DNA from: Flavobacteriaceae bacterium UBA7446
Lineage (GTDB): Bacteria; Bacteroidota; Bacteroidia; Flavobacteriales; Flavobacteriaceae
Length of the DNA: 8,956 bases
Assembly (NCBI GenBank): GCA_002478685.1
Contig: DLPY01000045.1
Coordinates: 7,530-16,485, forward strand
Reading direction: 5' to 3'
Shown: positions 1-7,036 of the stretch, one piece after another
Layout of the letters: each line of letters starts with the position of its first letter
Numbering within the stretch: position 1 is the stretch's first letter
The notes under the pieces: model-generated
Database searches by the model: none
The model's input: the letters and a program-made list of their open reading frames with translations, nothing else
What the model was told of the DNA's origin: nothing
Made by a program: the position numbers and the translations under genes

Positions 1-1227
1 GCGTTGATTGTGTATTATTGGCCGCCGTCTGGGGGTTCTGGGGTCCAGCGTTGGCTTTTTTTTGCCAATTATTTTGCCAAAAATGGTTTGAAAATTAGTG
101 TATTCACACCAAAAAATCCACGTGTTGCAGAAATGGACAATTCGTTGATTGAGAAAATAAACGAAAACATTAACATCATTTATGTTAGTGGATGGGAACC
201 ACTTCAAAACAGCAAAAATGCTATAGGTGAAAATATTGGACAAGAAAATGGATTAAAAAGTAAGTTTATAAGGTATGTGCGTGCCAATTTTTTCATTCCT
301 GATGCACGTATTTTTTGGGCAAAAGCAGCGATGAAGTCTTTTTTAAAAGTGCATAAAAAAACAACTTTTGATATGCTTATCACTTCTGGCCCACCACATT
401 CGATACATTTAATTGGGCTCAATGCAAAAAGGAAACACACTATTACGTGGATTGCAGATTTTCGGGACCCTTGGGTGAGTTTTTTTCAAAACGAAAGTTT
501 ACCCATGGCCAAAGGTGCAAAGTTCAAACACGAACAGATGCAAGCGCGTGTTTTGAAATTTGCGGATAGGGTAGTTGTAACTGCTCCTTCTTTGGCAAAT
601 GAGTTTTCACGTCTCAACAAAAACAGCCATGTATTAACAAACGGTTACGAAAAATTACTTTCCAAACCAAAGCAACCCTCTAAGGCATTAGTTTATGCGG
701 GAAGTTTTAAGGCACAACAAAACCCAAGAAATTTATGGCGTGCTATTTTTGAGTTGACTCAAGAACACGAGGTTTTTGCAAGGCAGTTTTCGCTTGAAAT
801 TTTTGGTAAAGTTGCCGATGTCGTTAGGCGAGAGGTAGAAGCTTTCGAAATTGACAAATGGGTTAAGTTTTTAGGATATCAACCTAAAGCAACATTGGAC
901 GAGTTTCTACCAAATGCAAATGCCTTATTGTTGCTTGGAATTGATATGCCAAACACACAGAATGTGATTCACGGAAAACTCTTTGAATACATTGCAGCAC
1001 AGCGTCCGATTTTGGCAATTGGACCGAAACCTAGTGACATGGAAGCTATATTTAGGGAACATCAATTGGGCACATACATTTCTTTTGATGATTATGAACT
1101 TATTAAATTAACACTTTTAGATTGGTTTACTTTTGACAAAATCCCTTTCAAAAGCATACAATTAGAACAATTTAAACGCAATGCGATTGCCAAAGATTAT
1201 TTAGCCTTAATTTTGGAGTGCTTATGA
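1..1227 (+). CDS. Glycosyltransferase, GT-B fold, family 4-like (5' end missing)
   Basis: Probably transfers a sugar from a nucleotide-sugar donor during surface polysaccharide or glycan assembly at the cytoplasmic face of the inner membrane. The N-terminal strand reads ALIVYYWPPSGGSGVQRW, the glycine-rich first loop usual in GT4 enzymes. An ADFRDPW motif lies near residue 152, followed by a linker and a C-terminal Rossmann half with YAGSF (about 231), FLGY (about 289) and GKLFEYIAAQRPILAIG (about 325-340), the usual donor-binding region with its conserved glutamate. The reading frame is open to the first base of the window. A TTG at position 4 could start it, but the conserved strand would then lack the few residues that normally precede it, so I think the true start lies just upstream. 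The stop overlaps the start of the flippase gene, so the two are co-transcribed. Donor and acceptor cannot be read from the sequence. Family assignment is firm; the substrate is unknown. Confidence 0.85.
   Translation, partial: ALIVYYWPPSGGSGVQRWLFFANYFAKNGLKISVFTPKNPRVAEMDNSLIEKINENINIIYVSGWEPLQNSKNAIGENIGQENGLKSKFIRYVRANFFIPDARIFWAKAAMKSFLKVHKKTTFDMLITSGPPHSIHLIGLNAKRKHTITWIADFRDPWVSFFQNESLPMAKGAKFKHEQMQARVLKFADRVVVTAPSLANEFSRLNKNSHVLTNGYEKLLSKPKQPSKALVYAGSFKAQQNPRNLWRAIFELTQEHEVFARQFSLEIFGKVADVVRREVEAFEIDKWVKFLGYQPKATLDEFLPNANALLLLGIDMPNTQNVIHGKLFEYIAAQRPILAIGPKPSDMEAIFREHQLGTYISFDDYELIKLTLLDWFTFDKIPFKSIQLEQFKRNAIAKDYLALILECL
1215..1218 (+). promoter_or_regulatory. Shine-Dalgarno GGAG that decides the flippase start
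   Basis: GGAG sits five bases before the ATG at 1224, inside the last codons of the glycosyltransferase gene. It favours ATG 1224 over the in-frame GTG at 1218, which overlaps the motif itself, and over ATG 1230. A clear Shine-Dalgarno motif is uncommon in this phylum. Here it fits translational coupling across the ATGA overlap. Confidence 0.5.
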
Positions 1228-2684
1228 ATATGCTAACCTCACAATCGACAAAAAACTTAGTAAGTATCATGCTAGGGTTTGGGATTGGCGCCATTAATAC
1301 ATTGGTTTTGTACCCCTATTTTTTTGGTGCCGAAAAGCAGGGATTAGTGGTTTTTTTGCTTTCTGTTTCAAACCTCTTAATGCCGCTTATCGGATTTGGT
1401 GTTGCGCAAACCATTATTAAGTTTCACAGCACTTATGCTGAAGACGAAAAGCAAGGATTTTTATCCTACATAGTGCTTTTGCCATTTTTGGTGGCATTGC
1501 CCTTGGGGTTTATTGCTATCTTTTTTCACGATGCTCTTGCTGCATTATTCTCTGTTGAAAACCCCATTATTGCTACTTACACTTGGGTGATTTTTGCGGT
1601 TGCCTTTGCAACCGCCTATTTTGAAGTGTTTTACTCGTGGGCGAGAGTGCATTTTAAATCTGTTTTAGGCAACACACTCAAAGAAATTTATCCTCGAGTG
1701 ATTATTTTAACTTTACTCTTACTCTATGCAGTAAATGTGATAGATTTAGATGCATTTTTTTTGCTTCTAGTGGGGCTCTACTATTTGCGTTTATTGTTGA
1801 TGGTAAGCATTGCTTTCCGCATTCAACCACCAAAATTCACATGGCAAAAGCCCACAAATTTTAACGAATTGCTGCGCTATAGCTTATATCTAGTTTTAGC
1901 GGCTTCTGCTGGTAGTTTGATTATTGATATTGATAAGACCATGATATCTCAATACTTGCATATTAGTAATACGGGGTTTTACTCTGTCGCCATTTACACG
2001 GCTGCCCTCATTGAAGTTCCTGGACGTGCTTTGTTTCAGATACTAAATCCTATGGTGGCAAAAGCCATAAATGAAAACAACACCAACCAACTTGCAGCGC
2101 TCTACAAAGACAGTTCTATAAATCTGTTGCTTTTGGCAGGATGGTTTTTTCTATTGGTCAACGGAAATATTGAATCGCTTTTTGAGTTAATGGAAGATAA
2201 AGGTTATGCCAATGCCATTTGGGTGGTGTTAATGATTTCATTTGCCAAACTAGTTTCTATGAGTTCAGGGGCTGCCAACACCATCCTGATTAACTCCAAA
2301 AAGTATCAGACCGCATTGTTGCTAACCACATTTATGGCGGTTTTTGTGGTGATAGGAAATGCGGTATTTATTCCAAAATTTGGGATTAATGGTGCTGCGG
2401 CCACAACCTTAGTTCTTGTTGTGCTCTTCACCTTTTTGCGTATTGCGTATGTATATGCGTATTTTGGAACGCAACCCTACAGTAAACACACTCTTATCGC
2501 TTTTATCGTAATTGGAGTATTGTTTTGGGGTGTATCATATTTGTATTTGGATATGCATCCAGTGTGGAGAATCATACTTAAATCTACGCTGATTACAGTA
2601 ATTTATGCTTTAATTGTTGTTGGGTTAAAATTGTCTTCAACGCTACAAAAAATCATTCAAAACCGATTTAAGCGTTTTTTCTAA
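1224..2684 (+). CDS. Wzx-type oligosaccharide flippase (polysaccharide biosynthesis membrane protein)
   Basis: A 486-residue polytopic membrane protein of the PST/MATE-like (MOP) superfamily, expected to flip lipid-linked glycan units across the inner membrane. By eye there are about 14 hydrophobic segments, near residues 12-32, 41-60, 80-101, 115-137, 157-173, 177-199, 219-236, 252-270, 299-313, 330-348, 364-383, 388-410, 421-442 and 450-470. This is the usual number for Wzx proteins, and the length is also usual. The family features are the early FGIGAINTLVLYPYFFG segment, the central DIDKTMISQYL region (about 235-245) and the later YQTALLLTTFMAVFVVIGN followed by GINGAAATTL (387-396). The C-terminus is short and basic (RFKRFF). 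ATG 1224 is chosen because it overlaps the upstream stop as ATGA and follows GGAG at five bases. The coupling to a glycosyltransferase supports a role in surface polysaccharide export. Its 3' end overlaps uvrA by 17 bp on the other strand. The transported glycan is unknown. Confidence 0.85.
   Translation: MNMLTSQSTKNLVSIMLGFGIGAINTLVLYPYFFGAEKQGLVVFLLSVSNLLMPLIGFGVAQTIIKFHSTYAEDEKQGFLSYIVLLPFLVALPLGFIAIFFHDALAALFSVENPIIATYTWVIFAVAFATAYFEVFYSWARVHFKSVLGNTLKEIYPRVIILTLLLLYAVNVIDLDAFFLLLVGLYYLRLLLMVSIAFRIQPPKFTWQKPTNFNELLRYSLYLVLAASAGSLIIDIDKTMISQYLHISNTGFYSVAIYTAALIEVPGRALFQILNPMVAKAINENNTNQLAALYKDSSINLLLLAGWFFLLVNGNIESLFELMEDKGYANAIWVVLMISFAKLVSMSSGAANTILINSKKYQTALLLTTFMAVFVVIGNAVFIPKFGINGAAATTLVLVVLFTFLRIAYVYAYFGTQPYSKHTLIAFIVIGVLFWGVSYLYLDMHPVWRIILKSTLITVIYALIVVGLKLSSTLQKIIQNRFKRFF
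2639..2680 (+). terminator. Possible rho-independent terminator inside the flippase 3' end
   Basis: AACGCT (2639-2644) is complementary to AGCGTT (2671-2676). Inside it AAATC (2650-2654) pairs with GATTT (2665-2669) around a 10-nt loop. The T run 2675-2680 partly belongs to the outer stem and continues the 3' side. The internal loop is asymmetric (5 against 1) and the stem is weak, so this is a candidate only. It would act on the glycosyltransferase-flippase transcript and lies within coding sequence of both convergent genes. Confidence 0.22.
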
Positions 2685-5430
2685 ACAAGTATTTATAAAG
2701 ACTTGATTTTTTACTTTTGTTGACTTCTTCTGGAGTTCCTGTGGCAAGAATATTTCCGCCATTGGCTCCCCCTTCGGGTCCCAAATCAATTATATAATCC
2801 GCTTGCTCAATAAGCCCGATATTGTGTTCTATAACAATCAGCGAATGCCCACGATCTATAAGTGCCCTAAATGAGCCCACGAGTTTGTTAATGTCATGCA
2901 TATGAAGTCCCGTGGTAGGCTCATCAAACAAGAATAGCGTTTTGTTTTTTTGTGCTCCTTTGAGTAAAAAGCTCGCTAGTTTTATGCGTTGCGCCTCACC
3001 TCCAGATAGGGTTGAAGACGACTGCCCAAGCGTGACATATCCCATACCTACATCTTGTAGCGGTTGTAGTTTGTCCGCAATTTTGTTTTGCTTGTGTAAT
3101 TGAAAATATGCAATGGCTTCGTCAATGCTCATGGTCAATAGGTCGTGAATGGATTTGCCTTCAAACCTGACTTCTAAAACTTCCTTTTTAAAACGTTTTC
3201 CGTTGCATTCCTCACAAATCAAATCCACATCAGCCATGAATTGCATTTCAATTTTCACTGTACCCTCTCCTTTACAGTTGGGACAACGCCCACCGTCTAC
3301 ATTAAACGAAAAGTGCTTGGATTGAAAACCGCGCTGTTTTGATAGATTTTGTGACGCATAGAGTTTTCGAATATCATCGTATGCTTTGATGTATGTAACC
3401 GGATTCGAACGTGATGATAACCCAATAGGCTTTTGACTGATGTATTGAATGTCTTGAAACCAATCCAAATCACCTTCTAGTGCAGAGAATTCTCCGCATT
3501 TGTCTCCGTAAATATCTTTTTCTTTTCTTATAGCTGGTAGCAAGACATCTTTTACAAGTGTGCTTTTTCCACTTCCAGAAACGCCCGTAACCACCGTGAG
3601 CATATTCAGCGGAAATGCCACATCAATGTTCTTAAGGTTGTGTTCTCTTGCCCCAATAATTCGCAGCTCTTGTGATGGCTTTTTACGGTTTTTTAGCAGT
3701 GGTATTTCAGCCTTTCCAGATAGGTATTTCCCTGTCCATGTATTTGCTTGTAATAGTTTATCAAAACTGCCTTGCGCAACCACTTCACCACCAAAAACAC
3801 CCGCATCGGGTCCTAAATCAATGATTTCATCGGCTGCGCGCATAATATCATCATCATGTTCTACCACAATAACCGTGTTTCCCAAATCTCGTAATTTATG
3901 TAGTACTTCAATAAGCTTAGCGGTGTCTTTTGGATGCAATCCAATACTGGGCTCGTCTAAAATATATAACGACCCCACCAGACTGCTTCCTAAGGAAGTA
4001 GCAAGGTTTATGCGCTGCGACTCGCCGCCCGAAAGCGTACTTGATCTACGATTTAGCGTCAAATAGCCTAATCCAACCTGATTTAGAAAATGCAGTCTGT
4101 CGTTAATTTCAACCAATAGACGTCGTGCGATATGTTGTTGATGTTCCGATAATCTTAATGACAACATCGTTTTTGTAAGGGCTGTAATTGGCATATCCAC
4201 CAAATCAGAAAGGGTGTGAGTGTCTACACGAACATAAGATGCGGCTTTATTTAGGCGCTTTCCATTACAACTACTGCAGGTTGTTCTGCCTCTGTATCGT
4301 GACAACAACACGCGGTTTTGAATTTTATAGTTTTTGGCCTCTAGCTTAGCAAAAAAATGATGAATACCCTTTACGTGTTTGTTTCCTTCCCAAAGAATTT
4401 TTTTATGCGCATCGCTGAGTTCAAAATAGGGTTTATGGACAGGGAAGTCAAATAAATATGCTTTGTCTATGAAAGCATTTTTGTAGCGTTGTAAACGTTC
4501 CCCTTTCCAAGGGGCAACAGCACCACCAAACACGGACAGGTTCGTATTTGGGATTATGAGTTGTTCATCGATTCCAATAAGATCTCCGTAACCCTCACAG
4601 TTTTGACACGCGCCAAGTGGGTTATTAAAGCTGAACATATGCTCATTTGGTGGAGTAAATGTCATGCCGTCTAGTGCAAATCTGTTTGAGAATTCCTGTT
4701 GCGAATTATCTGACAGGGAGTGAATGTGTAGTGTACCGTTGCCTTCATAAAATGCGGTTTCAATAGACTCTGCTAAGCGATGAAAAAAATCCTCGTTATG
4801 CTTTACCACAATGCGGTCAACAATAAGTGAAATATTGTCTTTTTTGGTTGGTGCTGCGTCATCGATTCGCATCATGGTATTGTTTTTCCAAATACGTGCA
4901 TAACCTTGTTGTTTATATACCTCAAGCGTTCCTTGCAACGTTCGGTTTTTGGGTATGCACAATGGGGCTAGCACCAAAAGTTTTGTGCCTTCTTCAAAGG
5001 TTTTGATATGTGTTAAAACATCTTTGGTGTCATCTTTTTTGACTTCTTTTCCAGAGATAGGGGAGTAGGTTTTTCCAATACGGGCAAACAATAATTTGAG
5101 GTAGTCGTAAATTTCGGTGGTGGTTCCCACAGTAGAACGCGGATTGTTACTGATAACCTTTTGCTCAATCGCAATTGCAGGCGCAATACCATTAATTTGC
5201 TCCACTTTTGGCTTGTTTAATCTTCCTAAAAATTGTCGCGCATAGGAAGAAAGGCTTTCAACGTAACGACGCTGTCCCTCGGCGTAAAGTGTATCAAAAG
5301 CCAAACTCGATTTACCAGATCCAGACAAACCTGTGATAACCACAAGTTTATTGCGAGGGATTTGCACATCCACGTTTTTGAGGTTGTGCATTTTTGCCCC
5401 TTTGATTTCAATAAATTTTTCTTTTTTCAA
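2668..5430 (-). CDS. uvrA: Excinuclease ABC subunit A (UvrA)
   Basis: The damage-recognition ATPase of nucleotide excision repair, which loads UvrB at DNA lesions in the cytoplasm. The 920-residue length is close to the usual ~940. It has two ABC cassettes: Walker A GLSGSGKS (34-41) and GVSGSGKS (616-623), signatures LSGGE (466-470 and 808-812), Walker B LDEP (491-494) and FDEP (835-838), and switch histidines H525 and H869. The UvrB-binding insertion is present at about 120-245. The C-terminal zinc module is intact (C716, C719, C739, C742) and C385/C388 are kept. The first zinc knuckle keeps only C275/C278; the preceding CxxC pair is missing, and the usual CP near residue 123 is SP. The start is TTG at 5430: an in-frame TAA lies three codons upstream, and the next ATG (residue 14) would remove the conserved IEIKGA strand. 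Its promoter is not obvious in the 166-bp spacer shared with the sigma gene. The 3' end overlaps the flippase gene. Confidence 0.97.
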   Translation of the reverse strand: MKKEKFIEIKGAKMHNLKNVDVQIPRNKLVVITGLSGSGKSSLAFDTLYAEGQRRYVESLSSYARQFLGRLNKPKVEQINGIAPAIAIEQKVISNNPRSTVGTTTEIYDYLKLLFARIGKTYSPISGKEVKKDDTKDVLTHIKTFEEGTKLLVLAPLCIPKNRTLQGTLEVYKQQGYARIWKNNTMMRIDDAAPTKKDNISLIVDRIVVKHNEDFFHRLAESIETAFYEGNGTLHIHSLSDNSQQEFSNRFALDGMTFTPPNEHMFSFNNPLGACQNCEGYGDLIGIDEQLIIPNTNLSVFGGAVAPWKGERLQRYKNAFIDKAYLFDFPVHKPYFELSDAHKKILWEGNKHVKGIHHFFAKLEAKNYKIQNRVLLSRYRGRTTCSSCNGKRLNKAASYVRVDTHTLSDLVDMPITALTKTMLSLRLSEHQQHIARRLLVEINDRLHFLNQVGLGYLTLNRRSSTLSGGESQRINLATSLGSSLVGSLYILDEPSIGLHPKDTAKLIEVLHKLRDLGNTVIVVEHDDDIMRAADEIIDLGPDAGVFGGEVVAQGSFDKLLQANTWTGKYLSGKAEIPLLKNRKKPSQELRIIGAREHNLKNIDVAFPLNMLTVVTGVSGSGKSTLVKDVLLPAIRKEKDIYGDKCGEFSALEGDLDWFQDIQYISQKPIGLSSRSNPVTYIKAYDDIRKLYASQNLSKQRGFQSKHFSFNVDGGRCPNCKGEGTVKIEMQFMADVDLICEECNGKRFKKEVLEVRFEGKSIHDLLTMSIDEAIAYFQLHKQNKIADKLQPLQDVGMGYVTLGQSSSTLSGGEAQRIKLASFLLKGAQKNKTLFLFDEPTTGLHMHDINKLVGSFRALIDRGHSLIVIEHNIGLIEQADYIIDLGPEGGANGGNILATGTPEEVNKSKKSSLYKYLFRKNA

Positions 5431-5494
5431 TGCAAATTAATCTTAGCAATAAATATATTGATTCAGACTTATATAAATCTAAAAAGTGGGTTTA

Positions 5495-5526
5495 TTTGTT
5501 CTGTATTGAATATGTTTTTATATTTG
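5495..5526 (+). promoter_or_regulatory. Bacteroidota-type primary promoter for the sigma-factor gene
   Basis: TTTG (5495-5498) is followed after 20 nt by TATATTTG (5519-5526). This is a full match to the phylum's housekeeping consensus, a -33 TTTG and a -7 TAnnTTTG about 19-21 nt apart. Transcription should begin near 5532-5534, giving a leader of about 64 nt before the ATG at 5597. The match implies that the ECF gene is read by the housekeeping sigma factor. No second, ECF-type promoter can be recognised from sequence alone. Confidence 0.72.
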
Positions 5527-5563
5527 CAATCATACCCACTGCCTATAGACACATTTTTTACTC

Positions 5564-5576
5564 AACAAATTTTGTT
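5564..5576. repeat. Short palindrome in the sigma-factor leader
   Basis: AACAAA and TTTGTT flank a single T, giving 6-bp arms, 20-32 bp before the sigma-factor ATG and about 30 bp past the predicted transcription start. It could be an operator half-site pair or a weak leader hairpin. Because the DNA is so AT-rich, chance is also a reasonable explanation. Confidence 0.3.
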
Positions 5577-5596
5577 AAAAACTAAACGAGTAAATT

Positions 5597-6178
5597 ATGA
5601 CTATGCTCCCGGATAATGTGCTGATTCAACAGTATTTGAGTGGTAATAACGATGCGTTCGAGACGCTTCTTTCCAGATATAAACAACGTATTTTTAGTTT
5701 TATTTTTTCTAAAATAAAAGATACAGATTTAGCTGATGATATTTTTCAAGAGACCTTTATTAAGGTCATTAAAACGTTAAAAAAGGGAACGTATAATGAC
5801 GAAGGTCGTTTTTCGTCATGGGTGATGCGAATTGCCCATAATCTTATTGTAGACCATTTTAGGCGCAAACAACGAATGCCAATATACGAATCTCACGATG
5901 CAGAAGTAGATATATTTTATCGTGTTTCAGAACCTTCTCAAAACATTGAGGATTTACTCATCGACTCTCAAATAAAAGAAGACCTAAATACATTGATGCT
6001 TCAACTTCCTGAAAATCAACTTGAAGTTCTGCGGATGCGCTTATATCAGGATATGAGTTTTAAAGAGATTGCAGAACGTACAAATGTGAGTATTAATACC
6101 TCACTGGGAAGAATGCGTTATGGGCTTATTAATCTTAGAAAATTGATTGATAAGCTAAATCTAACCATGACGCAATAA
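5597..6178 (+). CDS. RNA polymerase sigma factor, sigma-70 family, ECF type
   Basis: A 193-residue alternative sigma factor that directs RNA polymerase to a specific promoter set. Region 2 spans about residues 24-92, with DLADDIFQETFIKV (44-57) in the core-binding part and GRFSSWVMRIAHNLIVDHFR (70-89) in the -10 recognition part. A charged linker (about 93-125) leads to region 4 (about 128-182), with LPENQLEVLRMRLYQDMSFK and the recognition helix near NVSINTSLGRMRYGL (163-177). There is no region 1.1 or 3, as expected for the ECF class, and no extra C-terminal domain. ATG 5597 is the first start after an in-frame TAA at 5591; ATG 5603 is possible. No gene for a membrane anti-sigma factor lies nearby, which is unusual for the class. 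The flanking uvrA, nth and bcp genes hint at a DNA-damage or oxidative-stress role, but that is inference; the regulon cannot be read from here. Confidence 0.93.
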   Translation: MTMLPDNVLIQQYLSGNNDAFETLLSRYKQRIFSFIFSKIKDTDLADDIFQETFIKVIKTLKKGTYNDEGRFSSWVMRIAHNLIVDHFRRKQRMPIYESHDAEVDIFYRVSEPSQNIEDLLIDSQIKEDLNTLMLQLPENQLEVLRMRLYQDMSFKEIAERTNVSINTSLGRMRYGLINLRKLIDKLNLTMTQ

Positions 6179-6219
6179 ATACATAACATTGGGCGTTATT
6201 CCATTAAATAAATTAATTA

Positions 6220-6360
6220 ATGAATAAACTCTACCCACTATCTTTTTTAAAAAACACAGCGGCACCAAGTAAAGAATCCTTGCGTTTTATAATGCAATTT
6301 GCAGCAGCTTATGAGCCAATTAAATTACGTAGAACTTCTACGGATTTTATTGCAAATTAA
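6220..6360 (+). CDS. Small conserved-looking protein downstream of the sigma factor (46 aa)
   Basis: An intact 46-codon frame begins with ATG directly after an in-frame TAA (6214-6216) and starts 41 bp after the sigma-factor stop, on the same strand and probably in the same transcript. The product begins MNKLYPLSFLKNTAAPSKES and ends RRTSTDFIAN. It has a likely amphipathic helix around residues 17-31 (PSKESLRFIMQFAAAY), no cysteines, no membrane segment and no signal peptide. The pattern of a PSKE-type helix start followed by a short hydrophobic helix and an I-A-N ending resembles tiny hypothetical proteins that I recall from flavobacterial genomes, but I cannot name a family. Its last bases overlap the nth stop by 4 bp. 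Placement suggests a partner of the sigma factor, though there is no direct evidence; a non-coding trailer is the alternative. Confidence 0.65.
   Translation: MNKLYPLSFLKNTAAPSKESLRFIMQFAAAYEPIKLRRTSTDFIAN
6328..6349 (+). terminator. Candidate terminator hairpin at the small-gene/nth junction
   Basis: CGTAGAA (6328-6334) and TTCTACG (6336-6342) form a perfect inverted repeat around one C. As RNA this gives a 6-bp stem with a 3-nt loop. On the plus strand it is followed by GATTTTAT, a short T-rich tail. On the minus strand it is followed by TAATTTAATT, so it might serve both convergent transcripts. It lies wholly inside the small gene, before its stop. The T tracts are interrupted, so confidence is moderate to low. 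Confidence 0.35.
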
Positions 6361-7004
6361 AAACCGTGCTTCTTTAAGACACTTTTTCTACCCACGGTTT
6401 GGGTGATAATGTCTTTGTTTATATCCCAACCGCGTGCTGGACAATATTCTCTGCCGTACCAAATGATTTGTAAGTGCAAATCGTTCCATTTTTCTTTTGG
6501 AAACAATCGTTTTGCATCTCGCTCCGTTTGAACTACACTTTTTCCGTTCGAAAACCCCCAACGATACATAAGCCGATGAATATGGGTGTCCACTGGAAAT
6601 GCAGGCACACCAAAAGCCTGTGCCATAACCACACTTGCAGTTTTATGTCCAACTGCCGGTAGTTCCTCAAGTGCTTCAAAGCTTTGCGGAACCTGTCCAT
6701 TGTGTTTTTTTAGCAAAATTTCTGATAAACCGTGAATTCCCTTTGACTTCATAGGCGAAAGCCCAACAGGTTTTATGATTTCTCGAATTTCTTCTACACT
6801 TAATTTTACCATTTTTGTAGGATTATCTGCTTTGGCAAAGAGCAATGGGGTAATCTGATTTACCCGAATATCGGTGCTTTGTGCCGATAGCAATACTGCT
6901 ATAAGTAGGGTATAGGGATCTTTATGGTCCAAGGGAATAGGAATGCTAGGATAAAGTTCCGCTAATTTATTTATTACAAAAGTTACCTTATCGGCTTTAT
7001 TCAT
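6357..7004 (-). CDS. nth: Endonuclease III (DNA glycosylase/AP lyase), without the iron-sulfur cluster motif
   Basis: Removes oxidised pyrimidines from DNA and nicks the abasic site in base excision repair. The 215-residue length matches the usual ~211. Family motifs are LLSAQSTD (38-45) and the helix-hairpin-helix LPAVGHKTASVVM (115-127), which carries the catalytic lysine K121. VDTHIHRL (138-145) follows, with catalytic aspartate D139. The C-terminal cluster loop normally carries four cysteines (Cx6Cx2Cx5C); here only C188 (in REYCPARGW) is present and the other three positions are not cysteine. The start is ATG 7004 (MNKADKVTF). A frame extending to 7103 adds 33 residues with no counterpart in the family and would run into the divergent peroxiredoxin gene. 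The gene is divergent from that gene across 32 bp and converges on the small gene. Activity seems intact because both catalytic residues are kept. Confidence 0.93.
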   Translation of the reverse strand: MNKADKVTFVINKLAELYPSIPIPLDHKDPYTLLIAVLLSAQSTDIRVNQITPLLFAKADNPTKMVKLSVEEIREIIKPVGLSPMKSKGIHGLSEILLKKHNGQVPQSFEALEELPAVGHKTASVVMAQAFGVPAFPVDTHIHRLMYRWGFSNGKSVVQTERDAKRLFPKEKWNDLHLQIIWYGREYCPARGWDINKDIITQTVGRKSVLKKHGF

Positions 7005-7036
7005 TTTTGTATTTTTAACATCTAAAAATAAACAAA

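Larger units (their letters stand above)
5431..5596. other. Divergent spacer between uvrA and the sigma-factor gene
   Basis: This 166-bp AT-rich spacer holds the control regions of two divergent genes. On the plus strand there is a strong promoter match (5495-5526) and a leader palindrome (5564-5576). Nearer uvrA is an imperfect palindrome with arms CAATA and TATTG (5447-5460), centred about 24 bp before the uvrA start. On the minus strand the best -7-like words are TATATTTA and TTAATTTG, each one base off consensus and neither with a TTTG at the right distance, so I do not call a uvrA promoter. Confidence 0.6.

Noticed and set aside
1218..1223. GTG start for the flippase gene
   Set aside because: It overlaps the GGAG motif itself. 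ATG 1224 has proper spacing and the ATGA overlap.
3560..4066. A 168-codon open frame antisense to the middle of uvrA
   Set aside because: Serine- and cysteine-rich composition typical of a frame opposite a real gene, with no start signal or motif. uvrA accounts for the region.
5233..5616. A 127-codon open frame on the plus strand running across the uvrA start and the spacer
   Set aside because: It is antisense to the conserved uvrA N-terminus, ends inside the sigma-factor gene and has no recognisable protein features. It is a shadow of uvrA coding.
6183..6199. Hairpin ATAAC/GTTAT between the sigma-factor gene and the small gene
   Set aside because: Only five weak base pairs, a 7-nt loop and no T run. 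It is too weak to call a terminator or regulatory element.
5431..6360. The 10-mer TGCAAATTAA at both 5431-5440 and 6351-6360
   Set aside because: Short AT-rich word with different flanks and different contexts (uvrA leader and small-gene end). Chance is the simplest explanation.
7002..7017. Promoter-like words CATTTTTG and TATTTTTA before bcp
   Set aside because: Each is one base off the -7 consensus, and no TTTG lies at the expected upstream distance. I cannot support a promoter call.
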